A DNA stretch of 64,000 nucleotides from Oscarella lobularis (Eukaryota; Porifera; Homoscleromorpha; Homosclerophorida; Oscarellidae), in the NCBI RefSeq assembly GCF_947507565.1, contig NC_089185.1, positions 3,038,001 to 3,102,000 on the forward strand. The letters are read 5' to 3'. Of this stretch, positions 34,191 to 45,961 are shown piece after piece. The notes below the pieces were generated by a model. It did no database searches. It saw only the letters and a program-made list of their open reading frames with translations, and was not told the DNA's origin. The position numbers and the translations under genes are program-made. Every line of letters begins with the position of its first letter. Position 1 is the stretch's first letter.

Positions 34191-35764
34191 TTAATTAATA
34201 AATTTCTTGTTCCCTGCACTTGCCTTGGCTTTCTCTATGATGTCCGCATAGACGCGCGTTCTTGCGTCTTCGCCCCAGATGAAGTCCAGGTGTTCGTATG
34301 AGGGAATGGTCTGATTGGAGAGGAGAGCGTTTGTGGCGGAGAGTTGCTCTATCAGCCACGCGACGTCAGTAGGATTGGCTAGATCGTCTTGCCCGCCAGC
34401 GTACACGTGAGTAGGCACGTGGAAATTGGTTAGGTTGTACTGGGGCGGCGTGGACTATAAGAGACCAATTAAAATTAAAAATCAATGCGTTTTCACATAC
34501 GTTGTTGTAGTGAGCCATGTTCGCTTTGGTGGACCCGTAGTCGTACATCTGAAACGTTCCATATCTGACTCCCTAGCAGAAAGAGTTGGAGTAAAAAAGA
34601 AAAAAAATGAAGCAAAGAACTCGCCTGTGCAAAGTGGTACATATTCTGTACAGACGTTCCCGCGGGAGTGTGACTAAGGTATATAGGAACGCGCGTCTAA
34701 GAGAGAAAGCCACATTTATATAATCCACGTCTGTGCGTGTGTAGACTACTACTGTACCTCGTTTAGATTCGCTTCATCGTATCCAAAGAGAAGAAATAGA
34801 ACGTTGTCGCACACTCCATCGATGAACGGTTCATTGCAGAAAAATTGAGCAACAATTTTCGTGAACTCATTACTCGGCAAAAAGTCTCGAATTCCAAACA
34901 ATTTGATAAAGTCCTAGGAAAGAATGAAAATTAGCATCTTGGGGGAGAAAAAGCACCTTTATTTCTGGTTTCGCGTATGCTATATATCGCATAAGACCGA
35001 CAGCGTGGCCATATCTCGCTACAGGAGCCAATGCAAAGTAGGCCTTGATGTGCGACGCCAATTTCGCGTTCATAGAAAATCCAATGAATGCCATGAGGGT
35101 TCCCTGCGAATGACCAACGTAGTATATATCCGATTGATTGGTGACGTTGATGACGTAGTAGAGCATCGCCGGTAAATCATACCGAGCCATTTCATCATAA
35201 CTAAGAGGAAATGTTCTTGAAGTTTTCCTGTGTTGGGTGAGCGTACCTCCAAGCCCAGAATGCCGCATCGCTTGGGTGAAGAGTCGTGTGATTTGTTGAG
35301 TACGTGTTCCCTCTGATGTTTCCCAACCAGACGTCGAAGCCGGCGTCTGAAAGGAGAAAGGCGAGACTTTCGTATTCTAAATTAGTGATCCAGTTTGTTG
35401 AGGAACACAATAAGCCGTGCTGTAGAAAAATCACTGGTCTGTCAGTAGCTACAAAGAGAAACGATGATATATATATATATATATATTGTTTTTCTCACGT
35501 GTAGCATTTACCATTATCATCTGTTTTGCTATGTGGAATTCTCTGGAGTCCAAGTATGAAACCGTCTTCAGTTGTGACCCAGTGATCTTCCTCTGGATAC
35601 CCATTGAATAGAATCATTTGTCTCTAAAGGCAGAGAATGCTTCCTACTTTTAATTAATTAATTTATTAACGCACGGCATTCATATTCTTCTCGGGATCGT
35701 CGCATCGAGCGAGCGATAGGAAAAGAAAACAGGAGCAGATCGCGAGCACGTCCATGTTAGTCAT
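34191..35764 (-). CDS. Acid lipase (lysosomal/gastric lipase family), copy 1
   Basis: About eight small exons. A signal peptide ([15 protein letters not shown]) starts at ATG 35764 or 35755. The alpha/beta-hydrolase hallmarks are present: [13 protein letters not shown] (oxyanion hole), nucleophile elbow GHSQG (near 35110), and catalytic Asp in [12 protein letters not shown] and His in YEHLDFIWG. The family hydrolyses cholesteryl esters and triglycerides in lysosomes or the gut lumen. The stop is at 34191. A TA-dinucleotide run (35468-35486) lies in one intron. It is a tandem duplicate of the lipase at 35843-37388, only about 80 bp apart on the same strand. Converges with EI24. Confidence 0.92.
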
Positions 35765-35842
35765 GTGAGCGCTTGACCCTTGGAACCTCGAGGGCGTGAA
35801 ATCATCAATGTAAATTACAGCAACTCACGTGCATCAGCTCAA

Positions 35843-37388
35843 TCAAACGAACGAACGAGCTTCTATTTTAGTAATATTAGCGATAATGTCCATATAAACG
35901 TCAGCTGGAGCGTTTTCTCCCCAGATGAAGTCCAAGTGTTGGTATGTAGGATAGAACCTGTGACCCTTCAAGTGAGGCAACTGGGGGAGCAGAGAGGCCA
36001 CGTCCGTTTGGTCTGCTAGCCAATCGTTGCCCCCACTGTACGCGTAGATTGGAACGTTGAATGCTGTGACGTCATACAAGGGTGGAGTGTCCTAGAAAGA
36101 ATTATTTATAAATAATGTTTATTTATTTATTTGAGATGTTTACCTGGTGGTAGTGAGCTCGGTTGGCTGCAGCGTTTCCATAGTTGTACATTTGAAATTT
36201 GCCGCTGTTCACTTCCTAAAGAGTCAAAATACAAGAAGGAAAAAATAGACGAGGAGTCTGATATTACCTGAGCAAAATGACCCATATTTCGAACAGACGT
36301 TCCTGCTGGCGTGTGACTCAGATAAACAGGAAGACGAGTCTAGAGAGAAGAGTTCATAGAGTGAGAAAGACTTGATACCTGATGTCTCACCATATTCAAA
36401 TTCGATCGGTCAAAACCGCATATGATAAAAATGACGTCACCACACACAGTATCAATGAGATCCAAATCACAAAGTTGCCGAGCCGCGAGCTTGATAATAA
36501 AGTCACTAGGAAGAAAGTCCTTTTTCCCAAACACAATCTAAGAAAAAAAATTAGACAATAGACTCAGAGTGGTTCCTTTCTATGTATACCTGAAGTTCTG
36601 GTTCTATAGGCGCTAAGAGTCTAGTCAATCCTTTGACATCTTTCAATGTTGCGACAGGAGCGAGAGCAAAGACGGCTTTGACATGTGACCCCAGTTGGGG
36701 ATTCCGAGAGAAGCCAGCAAAGGCCATGACAGTGCCCTGCGAATGTCCGACATAGTACAACGACGATTGGTTCGTATGATTCATGACGTAGCCGAGCATA
36801 GCGGGAAGATCATAGAGAGCCATCTCATCGAAACTAATAAAAAATTATTTAATTATTTAATATTATTTCCTTTTTACCTCCACGCCCAGAATTCGGTTTG
36901 AGACGGTTTGAGATGCGTGTGATTGGTCGAATACGTGTTTCCTCGCACGTTGCCCAGCCACACGTCGAAGCCAGCGTCGGCCAATAGGAAGGCGAGGCTC
37001 CCCGTCGATAAATTATCGATCCAGTTCGTGCTGGCGCATAAGAGACCGTGCTGTAAAAACACGACCGGTCTTGGAGCTAATTCGAGATTATCACGTGACT
37101 TAATAAAATATTTTCTTTTTTTGCACTAACTTGGACTGGGATCGCTGTTTTTACCGCGTGGGATTCTCTGCATTCCAAGAATGAAGCCGTCTGTTGTGAC
37201 GGCCCAATGGTCTTCTTCTGGGTAGCCGTTGTAGAGAATGATTTGCCTCTAGTTGGAGTGAGCGCGAGAAATGAGCTGTTTTATCGGATGCACGTGGGAC
37301 TGACTGCGTTCATTTTCACTTCGGGATCTTCGGCGCTCAAAAGCGAAACGGCCAAAGCGACGAAACAGACCTGCAGCACTTTCGCCAT
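35843..37388 (-). CDS. Acid lipase (lysosomal/gastric lipase family), copy 2
   Basis: Same exon plan as its neighbour. Signal peptide from ATG 37388 ([19 protein letters not shown]). Core motifs are [31 protein letters not shown] (near 36745), Asp in [12 protein letters not shown] and His in YQHLDFIWG, so the catalytic triad is intact. The stop is at 35843. Sequence divergence from copy 1 is substantial, so the duplication is not very recent. A 114-bp divergent region separates it from lebercilin. Confidence 0.92.
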
Positions 37389-37502
37389 GACGCACGCGGA
37401 ATCACATGACCGCGACGTAACCGCGAGAAACAATGAAACAATTTATCGCGCAAGCGCCGCTGTCGTCAAGACGACGTCGACAAGATCGAAGAAAGAAGGG
37501 AG

Positions 37503-39939
37503 ATGGATATGTACTCGGACGAATTCGAAAGTCACTCGGAAGACGAAGGAGTCGAACAATCGCCAAAAGACAACGAATCTCACCATTCGAGCGGCCGTCA
37601 CAGCCTCTCGCGTTCGTTCGACGCTCTCTCGGCCAATTCTCTCACCGCCAACCCGTCGACGCCGTCGACACCGGAAGCGCGACGTCGAAAGCGACGTCGC
37701 AACTCAACAAAGCCGTCGACGAGAGCGGGAAAAGTGAAGAAGGCCCCCAAAAATCCTCCTCATCCGCCAACGGATCTGAGTAAGAAGAAACAGATCGTTT
37801 TAGTGCTAAAACGAAGTATTTCTGTACCCCAAAGGCGCCATATCGGAGCGCAGTAAGTCAATCGTCGTCGTTGCGGCTGCGGCTGCGGCGATGGCAAAAC
37901 GAAGCGGGGGCGTGGTCAGTGGTACGCACGAAACGCGAGTGCGTATTGCACCCGATTCGCCGCTCGATCGCGTCCTACGCGTCAAAGACGAAAAGATACG
38001 ACGCATAACGAACGATCTCGCCGTCGTCGAACGTCAATTGGAGGAAATTCGACAGGAGAATCGTCTATTGAAGCGACTTCATCATCGGCATTCGAAAGCG
38101 TTGGAGAAATTCGAGAATGCCGAAGCGGATTTGCCGCAAATTTTGGCGCGACACAGCGCCGAAATGGAGGCGGTGCGAAAGCGATTGAAAAAGACGCAGG
38201 AGGCTCATATGAATGCGGAGCGAATTTCGAAGGAGCGGAATGAGGAGATTTGGAAATTGAGAATGGCTGTCAATGAAGTGACGAAATTGTCTGGAGATAA
38301 GCATCTATTGGAACGCGACAGATTGAGATCTTATTTGGAGAAGAGTGCAAAGACGTTGGACGAGCAGACGAAAAAGGGAAAGGTGAGAAAAAAGATCAAA
38401 GTTTTCTAATATTTCTCTATTGAACGTTCTTTTATTCAGGATCTCGAAAAGAAGATTGAAGTGCAGGAGAAGGCGCATTATCGCGAAGTGCGCGACTGGA
38501 AGATCAAATATCGATCGATGCAACAGGAGGCGAAAGAGTGGAAAGAGAAATACGACGAAGTTCACCTACGTCTGAGAGTAAGCCTAGAATAAGAAGAAGT
38601 CAATCGTTTTGAGACGAGCGTTTAGGAGAAAGAAAAGGAGCTTGAGATTATGAACATCTATAGCAAGAGAATTGCAAAGAATTTGCCAAAGACTCTACCT
38701 TCGATACTAGGGTCATGTGACAAGTGTACAATGACGACTGACGTGGCAGCGACGATGGAGAAAGAAGAAGAGAAGGTTGATTCCATCGTTTCTCCTGTTC
38801 CATCGATCGCCGATAGCGTTACCATTGGAACGCCAAGCGTCGTTTCTCTGAATCCTCCTCCACGAGCGCCGTCGCAACCGCGTCCGCGCAATATGCCGCG
38901 AAAGAATTCGCCGGTGCCGAGTTCTGAGGAGGAGAATCAGAATCCACTTCGAAGTGCCGTCTCTATCAAGGCCGAAGCCGCCGTGGGTCCCGACTTGTCT
39001 ACTTTCAAGCCAGAGAAGTCGTCCTATTCCTCACTAGGAAGTGGGGAAGAAAGCAAATCAAAATCAAGTCTTGAAGACTCCTCGCAAAAAGATTCGCTTT
39101 TGGCGAAACTGAAGGCCATTGATGAGCGCAAGGATCGTGAGGAGACTAGTAGAACAGAGTCAGTCTTCATAACAAGTCCGCCTAAGAATCCCACGGTGCC
39201 ACCAAAGGCTCCAGCAGAAGATACAAAGAAAGACTTACTGCTTGCGAGACTACGTGAAATCGATAAGCAGGAGAATCAAGATGAAGTTCCTAATAAGAAG
39301 GAAGAGGAAATAAGCAAAGCAGACAGAGTCAGTTTTCTTCTTGGTGAATCCAACAAGAACGTTTCCCTTTCCAAAGCGAACCAGGTCAATCAGCTCCTTG
39401 GTCTCGACTCAGACAAAGTCTCAACGACCACCACAAAAGCAGATAAACTTAATCAGATGCTTGGCGGCGGCGGCGGCGGCGGAGAGACGACAAGCGTCAA
39501 AGGCAAAGACGAAGACGCCGTTTCGAATGTCAGTAAGACGAGCAGCAGTCGCTCGACGTGGAAAGTAGAGAACATGCACAGCGGTCGACCGGCACATTCC
39601 ACAGGCGACAACTACTACGGCGGAAGCGGAACGAATATTCAAAGGAAAGGGAGTAGTGGGATAGAGAGGAGACACAAACCGCCTCTCAGTGGTGGACTGG
39701 CGAAGCTTGAGAAGCGTGATGATGATGATGATGACGAGGCTGATGAACCGGCCCTCGGTCAAGGTCGGCGAAGACCGCGACGACAGTTGTCTGGAAATCG
39801 CCAAGGAAGTGACTTTGATGTGAAGAATGACGGGGTTCGACAGACTACGTCGTTTCCATGGGACGTCGAGAAGAAGAAGAAGAATGAGCAGCCGCCGATC
39901 TTCAATGATGACGATGACATAGAAGAGTTGGAGTTGTAA
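37503..39939 (+). CDS. LCA5: Lebercilin (LCA5) homologue, ciliary coiled-coil protein
   Basis: Four exons: 37503-37779, 37835-38382, 38440-38577 and 38626-39939, giving 758 aa (human 697). After a Ser-rich basic N-terminus comes the lebercilin coiled coil: RVKDEKIRRITNDLAVVERQ, EENRLLKRLHHRHSKALEKF-like core, and KEKELEIMNIYSKRI, the signature end of the domain. Lebercilin is an axonemal/basal-body protein that binds the intraflagellar transport machinery. The C-terminal part is low-complexity Ser/Lys/Asp with repeated LLAKL-/LLARLREID-type heptads. A GGC run and a GAT run give poly-Gly and poly-Asp. The start gives the longest frame without an upstream stop and is well inside the divergent promoter. 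Ends converge with GET1. Confidence 0.9.
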
Positions 39940-40131
39940 GAGTCTATATGGAAAGCTAATGATTATTTTGACTTTGCATTTACGAGACTGTTCTCACCGT
40001 TTTATAGGTCTTTTTTTTCAGTAGACACATTGTAAGGTGAAACTAAGTCCCACTTGTATGAAGAAAAGATGACAATGCATTTAGTATTCTTACATTTCAA
40101 CTGTCTTTGTTACCAGGTCTAGCCTCGGCTT

Positions 40132-40899
40132 TTATGCACGACCATAGATAACTAAAAGCTGAAGAGAAGCTTGCATAGGCTTGCCTGCAACATAGAATCC
40201 AAAAGAAACCGCTGACGTCACCTAGGAAGAGGACAATGTCAAGAGCCCGATTTCTCACTTACACCCATACCAGGCTTTCCAGCTGGAAAAGCAATAATCG
40301 AGCTCATGGGATCAAGATCCAGTGTAGGCACGTTCCAAAGAACCTCAGACCGATACCAGAACATGAGAAAAATGTACACCATAGCCTTAGTATAAAAATC
40401 AATACCAATTGTCATTTTTTATTCTGCTCTCTCACCGAAAGAACGTATGCAACAAGAGTGATAATCCAGCTCTGTTTTATAGCACTCACACTCCCGTCTA
40501 TGATTACCATTTCAGTCAATATATGCATACATATACGTATGTACCAAAATTTTTCAATTCTTCCAAAGCAGCGGTGAGTTTTCTATTTGTCTTTATAAAT
40601 TCAGCGTAGCGTTCCTGCAATGAGAGGAATGTACCAATATTTCGTTTCTGCTGCTCGTCGCGTCTGACTTGGCCATTGATTCCGTCTTTTTCTCTTCTCA
40701 AACGAGTCACTTCGGCCTGGAGGTGTCGTCTTTTCTCGTTACGACTTCCCCACCAAGCGCTGAGCTGTTTGTACAGTCGTGCGGGCCGTTTTTGCGAGAC
40801 TCAACGCGGCTTTACCCTTTCAAATGCAATTTGTGATATAGCCCGAGCTGTTTCGGTTCCGAATACGACGGCAAAGAGAAGAAAGGCGTGGAAGTTCAT
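40132..40899 (-). CDS. GET1: GET1/WRB, tail-anchored protein insertion receptor
   Basis: Several exons encode about 180 aa. A first hydrophobic segment (MNFHAFLLFAVVFGTE) is followed by a cytosolic coiled coil (RHLQAEVTRLRREKDGI, LSLQERYAEFIKTNRKL). Two further membrane segments follow (WIITLVAYVLS-AMVYIFLMFWYRS and the last exon) with LDPMSSIIAFPAGKPGMG between them. This is the GET1/WRB plan. The protein forms with CAMLG the ER receptor for GET3-delivered tail-anchored proteins, and its coiled coil binds GET3. A TAG-bounded intron with GTACAT donor splits the coiled coil end near 40560; that junction was inferred from phase. Its start lies 81 bp from the first APEX1 copy, divergently. Confidence 0.85.
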
Positions 40900-40980
40900 C
40901 GTGCGCACGTCTGCGCCCTGGGTCTGCGCGCAATTTTAGCTACAGCACGCTAAAGTGAAAAAAAAACTTGGCGCACAAAA

Positions 40981-42461
40981 ATGCCGCGCAAACGGAAAGA
41001 AAAGGCAAGAAACTCTCGCGAAAAAAATCCCGAGATTTAACAAATGTGCTCTGCAGTCGGACGAGGGCACTTCGGCGAAGAGAACAAAGCAAGAAGACGA
41101 AGAGGTTGGGCGTGCAAGTCTCCAGCAACAGCAGAGATGCGAATTTGTCATTAATTAAGGAGTGCAAAGTGGAATCTGGTGAGAAGAGTAAAGGCTCGCA
41201 TATCGGGAATGAGAGCAAAACGGCTGACGGACGGTACACTCTTTTAATTTAATTAATTAATTAATTAATTAATTAATTAAAACACTTAGTTCGTCGAATT
41301 TGAAATTGGTTTCTTGGAATATAAATGGGTTGAAAGCTTGGTTGAAGGCAAGTAAAGTGTTGCTGAATACTGGGTTACATAGATTGATTGTATGTAGAAA
41401 AAAGGGCAAGAATATGTTGAGCAGGAAGATCCGGACGTCTTCTGTGTTCAGGAGATCAAGTGTGACAAAAACAGCATACCTCCTGTAAATGTCACCACCA
41501 GACAGCTCCTTTGCTGATGAGTGTTGGTTATAGGAGGCTAAAATCAAAGGCTATCACGCCTATTGGTATTCAGCGGAAAAGAAGGGTTATTCTGGCACTG
41601 GGTCAGTCTAGAAGACATCACGTCTTTTGAGATTGTGAGAACTCCTTTAGAGTCTTTTCCAAGGAGAAACCCTTGAATGTGAAATATGGGATGGGTACGT
41701 TGTAGATGCACCTTTTATCCAAGTAGACTAGACGCTTCTTTTCAGACAAACAGGAGCACAACACAGAAGGAAGAGTACTTACTCTCGAGTATGAAAAATA
41801 CTACTTGGTAGCACTGTGTAAGAAAATTAACGTAGGTCAGTACAGTACATCATAAGAATTCCTTGTACATAGACGTGCCCAATTCTGGAAGGGGTCTTAC
41901 TAGGTAATATCTAGAGAAGAAATTTTATGCTAGATCATCATGTGATATTGAACAGACTCGACTATCGTCAGACATGGGACAAGGATCTAAGAGACTACAT
42001 CAAGACCCTAGACGAAAAAAAGCCGGTCGTCGTTTGCGGTGATCTCAACGTCGCGCACAAAGAAATAGGTCAAAATATTTTTTTAATTAAAAATTCAAAA
42101 ATATCGCGTCTTAGATCTTGCCAACCCCAAGGGAAACAAGAAGACAGCCGGATTTACTAAGGAAGAGCGAGAGGGCTTCACGGCTTTATTAGATGAAGGC
42201 TTCACTGATTCGTTCCGTCATCTCTATCCTGATCAGACTGGCGCCTATACGTTCTGGTCATCAATGAAGAACGCGCGGGGAAAGAACGTGGGATGGTAAG
42301 AGCACTTCTCGCGTGGGGCGACGACTGATCGATTGTTCCCTAGGCGACTTGACTATTTCGTCATTTCAAAACGATGGGAATCGTCTCTCTGCGATCACGT
42401 CATTCGTTCTGACGTCATGGGAAGTGATCACTGTCCAATAGTCCTCTACGTCGCTATTTAG
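40981..42461 (+). CDS. APEX1: APEX1-type AP endonuclease, copy 1
   Basis: Basic first exon MPRKRKEK (nuclear targeting), then core exons 41290-41347, 41425-41484, 41534-41601, 41651-41694, 41746-41817, 41873-41903, 41956-42068, 42115-42295 and 42344-42461, all in phase. The core has the exonuclease III fold with family active-site motifs: [18 protein letters not shown] (metal Glu), YVPNSGRG, GDLNVAH and [10 protein letters not shown]. It cleaves DNA at abasic sites in base excision repair. The intron after AWLK uses a GC donor (GAAG then GCAAGTAAAG), and the first intron probably does too. How exon 1 joins the 41290 exon is uncertain. Copy 2 (48332) is nearly identical. Confidence 0.88.
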
Positions 42462-42708
42462 ACAATAATTCACCTGTGCGTGTGCGAGCGTGTGGCAAAA
42501 TATGCGTGTGTGATCTCTCCATGAAAAAACAACCCCCTCTCTCTCTATGATCAACTCTAACTCAAAACCCTTCGCGTCGGCATTCCTCAGCCTATTACCT
42601 CATGGCACTGCTGTCCTGCAAATCAAGTTCCCCCTCCCCTAACACAAACACACACAGCAGCCTCAAAACAAAACGGAAAGCTAGTCCGTGGTGTGTCACG
42701 CGCCTAAC

Positions 42709-44758
42709 CTAAGACTCTTGACGCGCCACCCAGTCAAGGTCATGACAGTGGGCGCGATAGAGATGCCCATCGTGCTCTACCCTGAGAGGCGATCCGCATT
42801 CGACTCCTTCTGGCCAATTCAGGGTGACGTTGACATTCGGATAGAAGTCGCGCCCTTCTTCTCCCGACCAGTCGAAATCGATGATGCGAACCTGGACGTC
42901 GTCGCTTTCCTCTTGCACGGAGACGAGCACATTCGCAGAGCGAAAATCTCCATGAACGAGACGCGTTTCGCTCTCGCTCCCGTGCAGCACGTCGAGCGCC
43001 TCCTTCATCTTTTCTTTGATCTTCTTTGCCTGGGCAGCGGACAGGTTGAAGCGAAGGGCATGATCCAAACAGATATAACCCTCCAATTTCTCCATCATGA
43101 CTACCCAGAGAGAGAAGTATAATGGCAAGTGGACGCTTTCGTACAACTTGGGCGCCATCCCCTTTTCTGCGCAGCGCTTATGCGCCTTCTGGCCGTATTG
43201 GCACGTCGAAAACTTGACAATGCGAGTCTCTGATCCGTCCTTGCTAAAGAAAAATTGAGTAATCAAATATTTATAAAACAAAGAGTAGAAATCGACACTC
43301 ACGTGCTCAGAGTCGCTTCAAAGACGTCTCCCTTCACGTGTCGAGTGAAGCGAAGATTACCGGAACTGTCCAGAAGCTTTGCTATGCAATCGCAAGGCAG
43401 AACGCGATCCGAATCGAATCTCATGCATTTGGCCCCTTTTTGCCAAAACTCATTCAGCTCCTCGACGCCGCGTTTAAGTCGCAGCAGGAACAAGGCGCAC
43501 TCTTTCTCGTGACCAGGAGTGAACTCGGCTTGGGCTAGTCGGCAACGGTGAATGACGTTTTCTCCCATTCGAATGGCAGCGTGCAATTTGGCAGACTTGC
43601 CCTTCATTTCTAATAGGAATACAGGGTAAGCCCTTGATGCCGGATCAGAGTGTTTGTGTTTCTCGTCCGTCTTTAGCAAGAGACGAAGCAGATAGAGCAG
43701 TAGTTGAACAAGGGGATCCCCGGAGCCTTTAGGAAGCTTGTCTTCTCTAGTGAGAAGAACCCTCGTGTAATCGGTCCCTCTGCTGAGGACTACCCCGTCC
43801 GGAAACTGATGACCAAAAGAGTCATCGGGTTTGCCGTCATCCTTCTTCTCGAACCAGTCTTCTTTTGCCCATTTTTTCATAGGAAACTGTTCTCCCAGTA
43901 CTTCCGAGAGGATTTCATTAATGATCGGGGTCATACATTCCTCCTCTTTCTTTCTAACAAACTGGGGGCAGTCGGACAACTCGGCATAAATCAGCTTCAG
44001 GACAGGACCTTTCATCGTCTCCCAATCAACGTCTTCAACGCCTTTAACGCTCCCGACTGACCAGAATGGGTGGAACAGTGCTGGCAGTGTCAGGTCGAGC
44101 TTTGAATACTTCGCATACGTTCTGTTGCAGTCGTATGAATCTCCAGCAGCAGTTGAGGCACTATTGGCCTAAGGTAGGAAAAGCAAGAAAATATAATCCT
44201 GATCTAGAACAGCTTTCACATAAACTTACCAACACACTTATTTTCATTTCCTGCAGCTGTTGCGTAGCGCTATCAATAGTAATTTTTCCATCTATAATAA
44301 CATTAATGTGAAAGACGGACCTCACATATGATAACAACAATGCATGTCTTCCTCTTACCAGTAAAGTCAAGCGGACGTGTTTGACTACACAATTTCGTAA
44401 ACTCGCCCTCGTACTCCATTTGAAATGTGACATTGCAGTGGTATCGACCAGTTTTCAGTGAAGGATCTTGCAAAACCGACAAATGATTTCGTCGTAACTT
44501 AGACTGCTCCACGTGACACTCCTTCCTCTTCTCGATATCGTTCTTTGGCAAATAGCTGACACGCCAGTCGAACGATGGGTCCCAGCCTTCACCCGTGAAA
44601 TTGCATTGGAGTTCGGTAGAAGATTGAGGGGCAGGGTCGTAGACGCGCGGCGTCGTTGCAACTTCTAAAGAGAGACAGAAAGCGAGAAAATCAATGGCAT
44701 CGTGACAGTGCGTCCAGCGTCAAAACATACTGCGTGCGGCCATTATTCGTGCTGCCAT
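42709..44758 (-). CDS. Ig-like / PD-(D/E)XK nuclease / kinase protein, copy 1
   Basis: Five exons: 44731-44758, 44359-44664, 44230-44291, 43303-44168 and 42709-43243, giving 598 aa. Residues about 10-110 look like an Ig domain: Cys, 13 residues later Trp (C-N-F-T-G-E-G-W then FDW), then LKTGRYHC. Residues about 160-340 resemble the restriction-endonuclease fold (INEILSEVLG, FPDGVVLS, VLLTREDK, YPVFLLEMKGK), with a PD...ExK motif. The last exon is kinase-like: RIVKF, HGDFRSANVLV and IIDFDWSG (DFD instead of DFG). Nuclease-kinase fusions of this type are known from Crinkler-type (CR) effectors; the Ig-like domain on top is unusual. No signal peptide, so a nuclear or cytosolic location is inferred. 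This copy looks whole. Confidence 0.75.
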
Positions 44759-45325
44759 TATTCGCGTCACGTGAGAAAATAGCTGTCGATAATTCGGAGA
44801 TCTACACGGAAATTCTTCGTTAGTTCCAGCTTCAGCTAACTCGAGCTGCAAGGGATGAGTGCGTAGAGGACAACGTGAAAGGAATTCGCCTAGAGCTGCT
44901 TTCGCGTGGACGGCGAGAGGCCTGGATTTCACACTTTCGCACACGTGCTGGGCCCCCTCTCTCCAAATTGCTGCCTTTCGCCGATTTCGCTCTTTTAGTA
45001 AGGCTAATCGAACGAGATCAGCGCGTGCTATATGCCTTCGGGTCGTAACAAAAGCGCGCAGCGGTAAATCAAAGGAAATCCACCGTTTGAAGACGCAAAC
45101 AATGTCCAATCCTTACCGGTGGAGGCGAACAGCCCCTGTTCAACCGTCTCGAACGCCGGAGAAGATAGATTCAACAAGAAGAGCAAGCGGCGGCGAGCGA
45201 CTCGGAGCGAGCGATCTATTCGAACGCTTTGTGTAGCGCACTTTACTCGTCAAACAGGTTCTGGCCAGGGTTCTGGCAGAGATACTAGCGACAGCGCGCT
45301 AAAGTAAAAAGTCGTCGGCACAAAA

Positions 45326-45775
45326 ATGCCGCGCAAACGGAAAGAAAAGGCAGAAAGCTCTTGCGGAAAAATAAGGAAATTTACAGATGTGCTCTGCAGT
45401 CGGACGAGGGCACCTCGGAGAAGAGATCGAAGCGAGTCGTGCACTAGCTACAGCAACAGACAGGCGAATTTGTAAATAAGGAAAAGATTCGCATGGAAGG
45501 CGAGCAAAACGGCTGACGGACGGCACGCTTAATAAAATAAATCATTTAATTAAGAAAAATTTCTGCTTTCAGTTCGTGGAATTCAAAATCGATTTCTTGG
45601 AATATAAGTGGGTTGAAGGAAAATAAAGTGATGCCGTTGAATATTGGTTACGTTCTGGTCATCAATGAAGAACGCGCGGGAAAAGAACGTGGGATGGTAA
45701 GAGGCGGACGTAGAGGACTATGGGACAGTGATCACTTCCCATAGTCCTCTACGTCGCTATTTAGACAATAATTCA
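45326..45775 (+). pseudogene. APEX1 remnant (5' exon, start of core, part of late exons)
   Basis: The [12 protein letters not shown] start and the SWN-SGL exon are present, but the text then jumps to GGTTACGTTCTGGTCATCAA, the [16 protein letters not shown] exon. Five middle exons with most of the active site are missing. The same internal junction occurs in the remnant at 58111, so that deletion is older than the duplication of these units. A large palindrome replaces the last exon boundary. Confidence 0.85.
45707..45755. repeat. 49-nt near-perfect palindrome
   Basis: GACGTAGAGGACTATGGGA is followed after 11 bases by its exact reverse complement, and the 11-base centre CAGTGATCACT is itself almost palindromic. 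In the intact APEX1 copies only the right arm-like text (GTCCTCTACGTC) is present. This looks like a fold-back rearrangement formed during unit deletion. Confidence 0.9.
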
Positions 45776-45961
45776 AAAAATGCGCACGGCCTCCTCTCTC
45801 TCTATGATCGAACTCCCGAAACCCTTCGCGTTGGCATTCCTCAGCCTATTACCTCATGGCACTGCTGTCCTGCAAATCAAGTTCCCCCTTCCCCTAACAC
45901 AAACACACACGGCAGCCTCAAAACAAAACGGATAGCTAGTCCGTGGTGTCACGCGCTCAAC

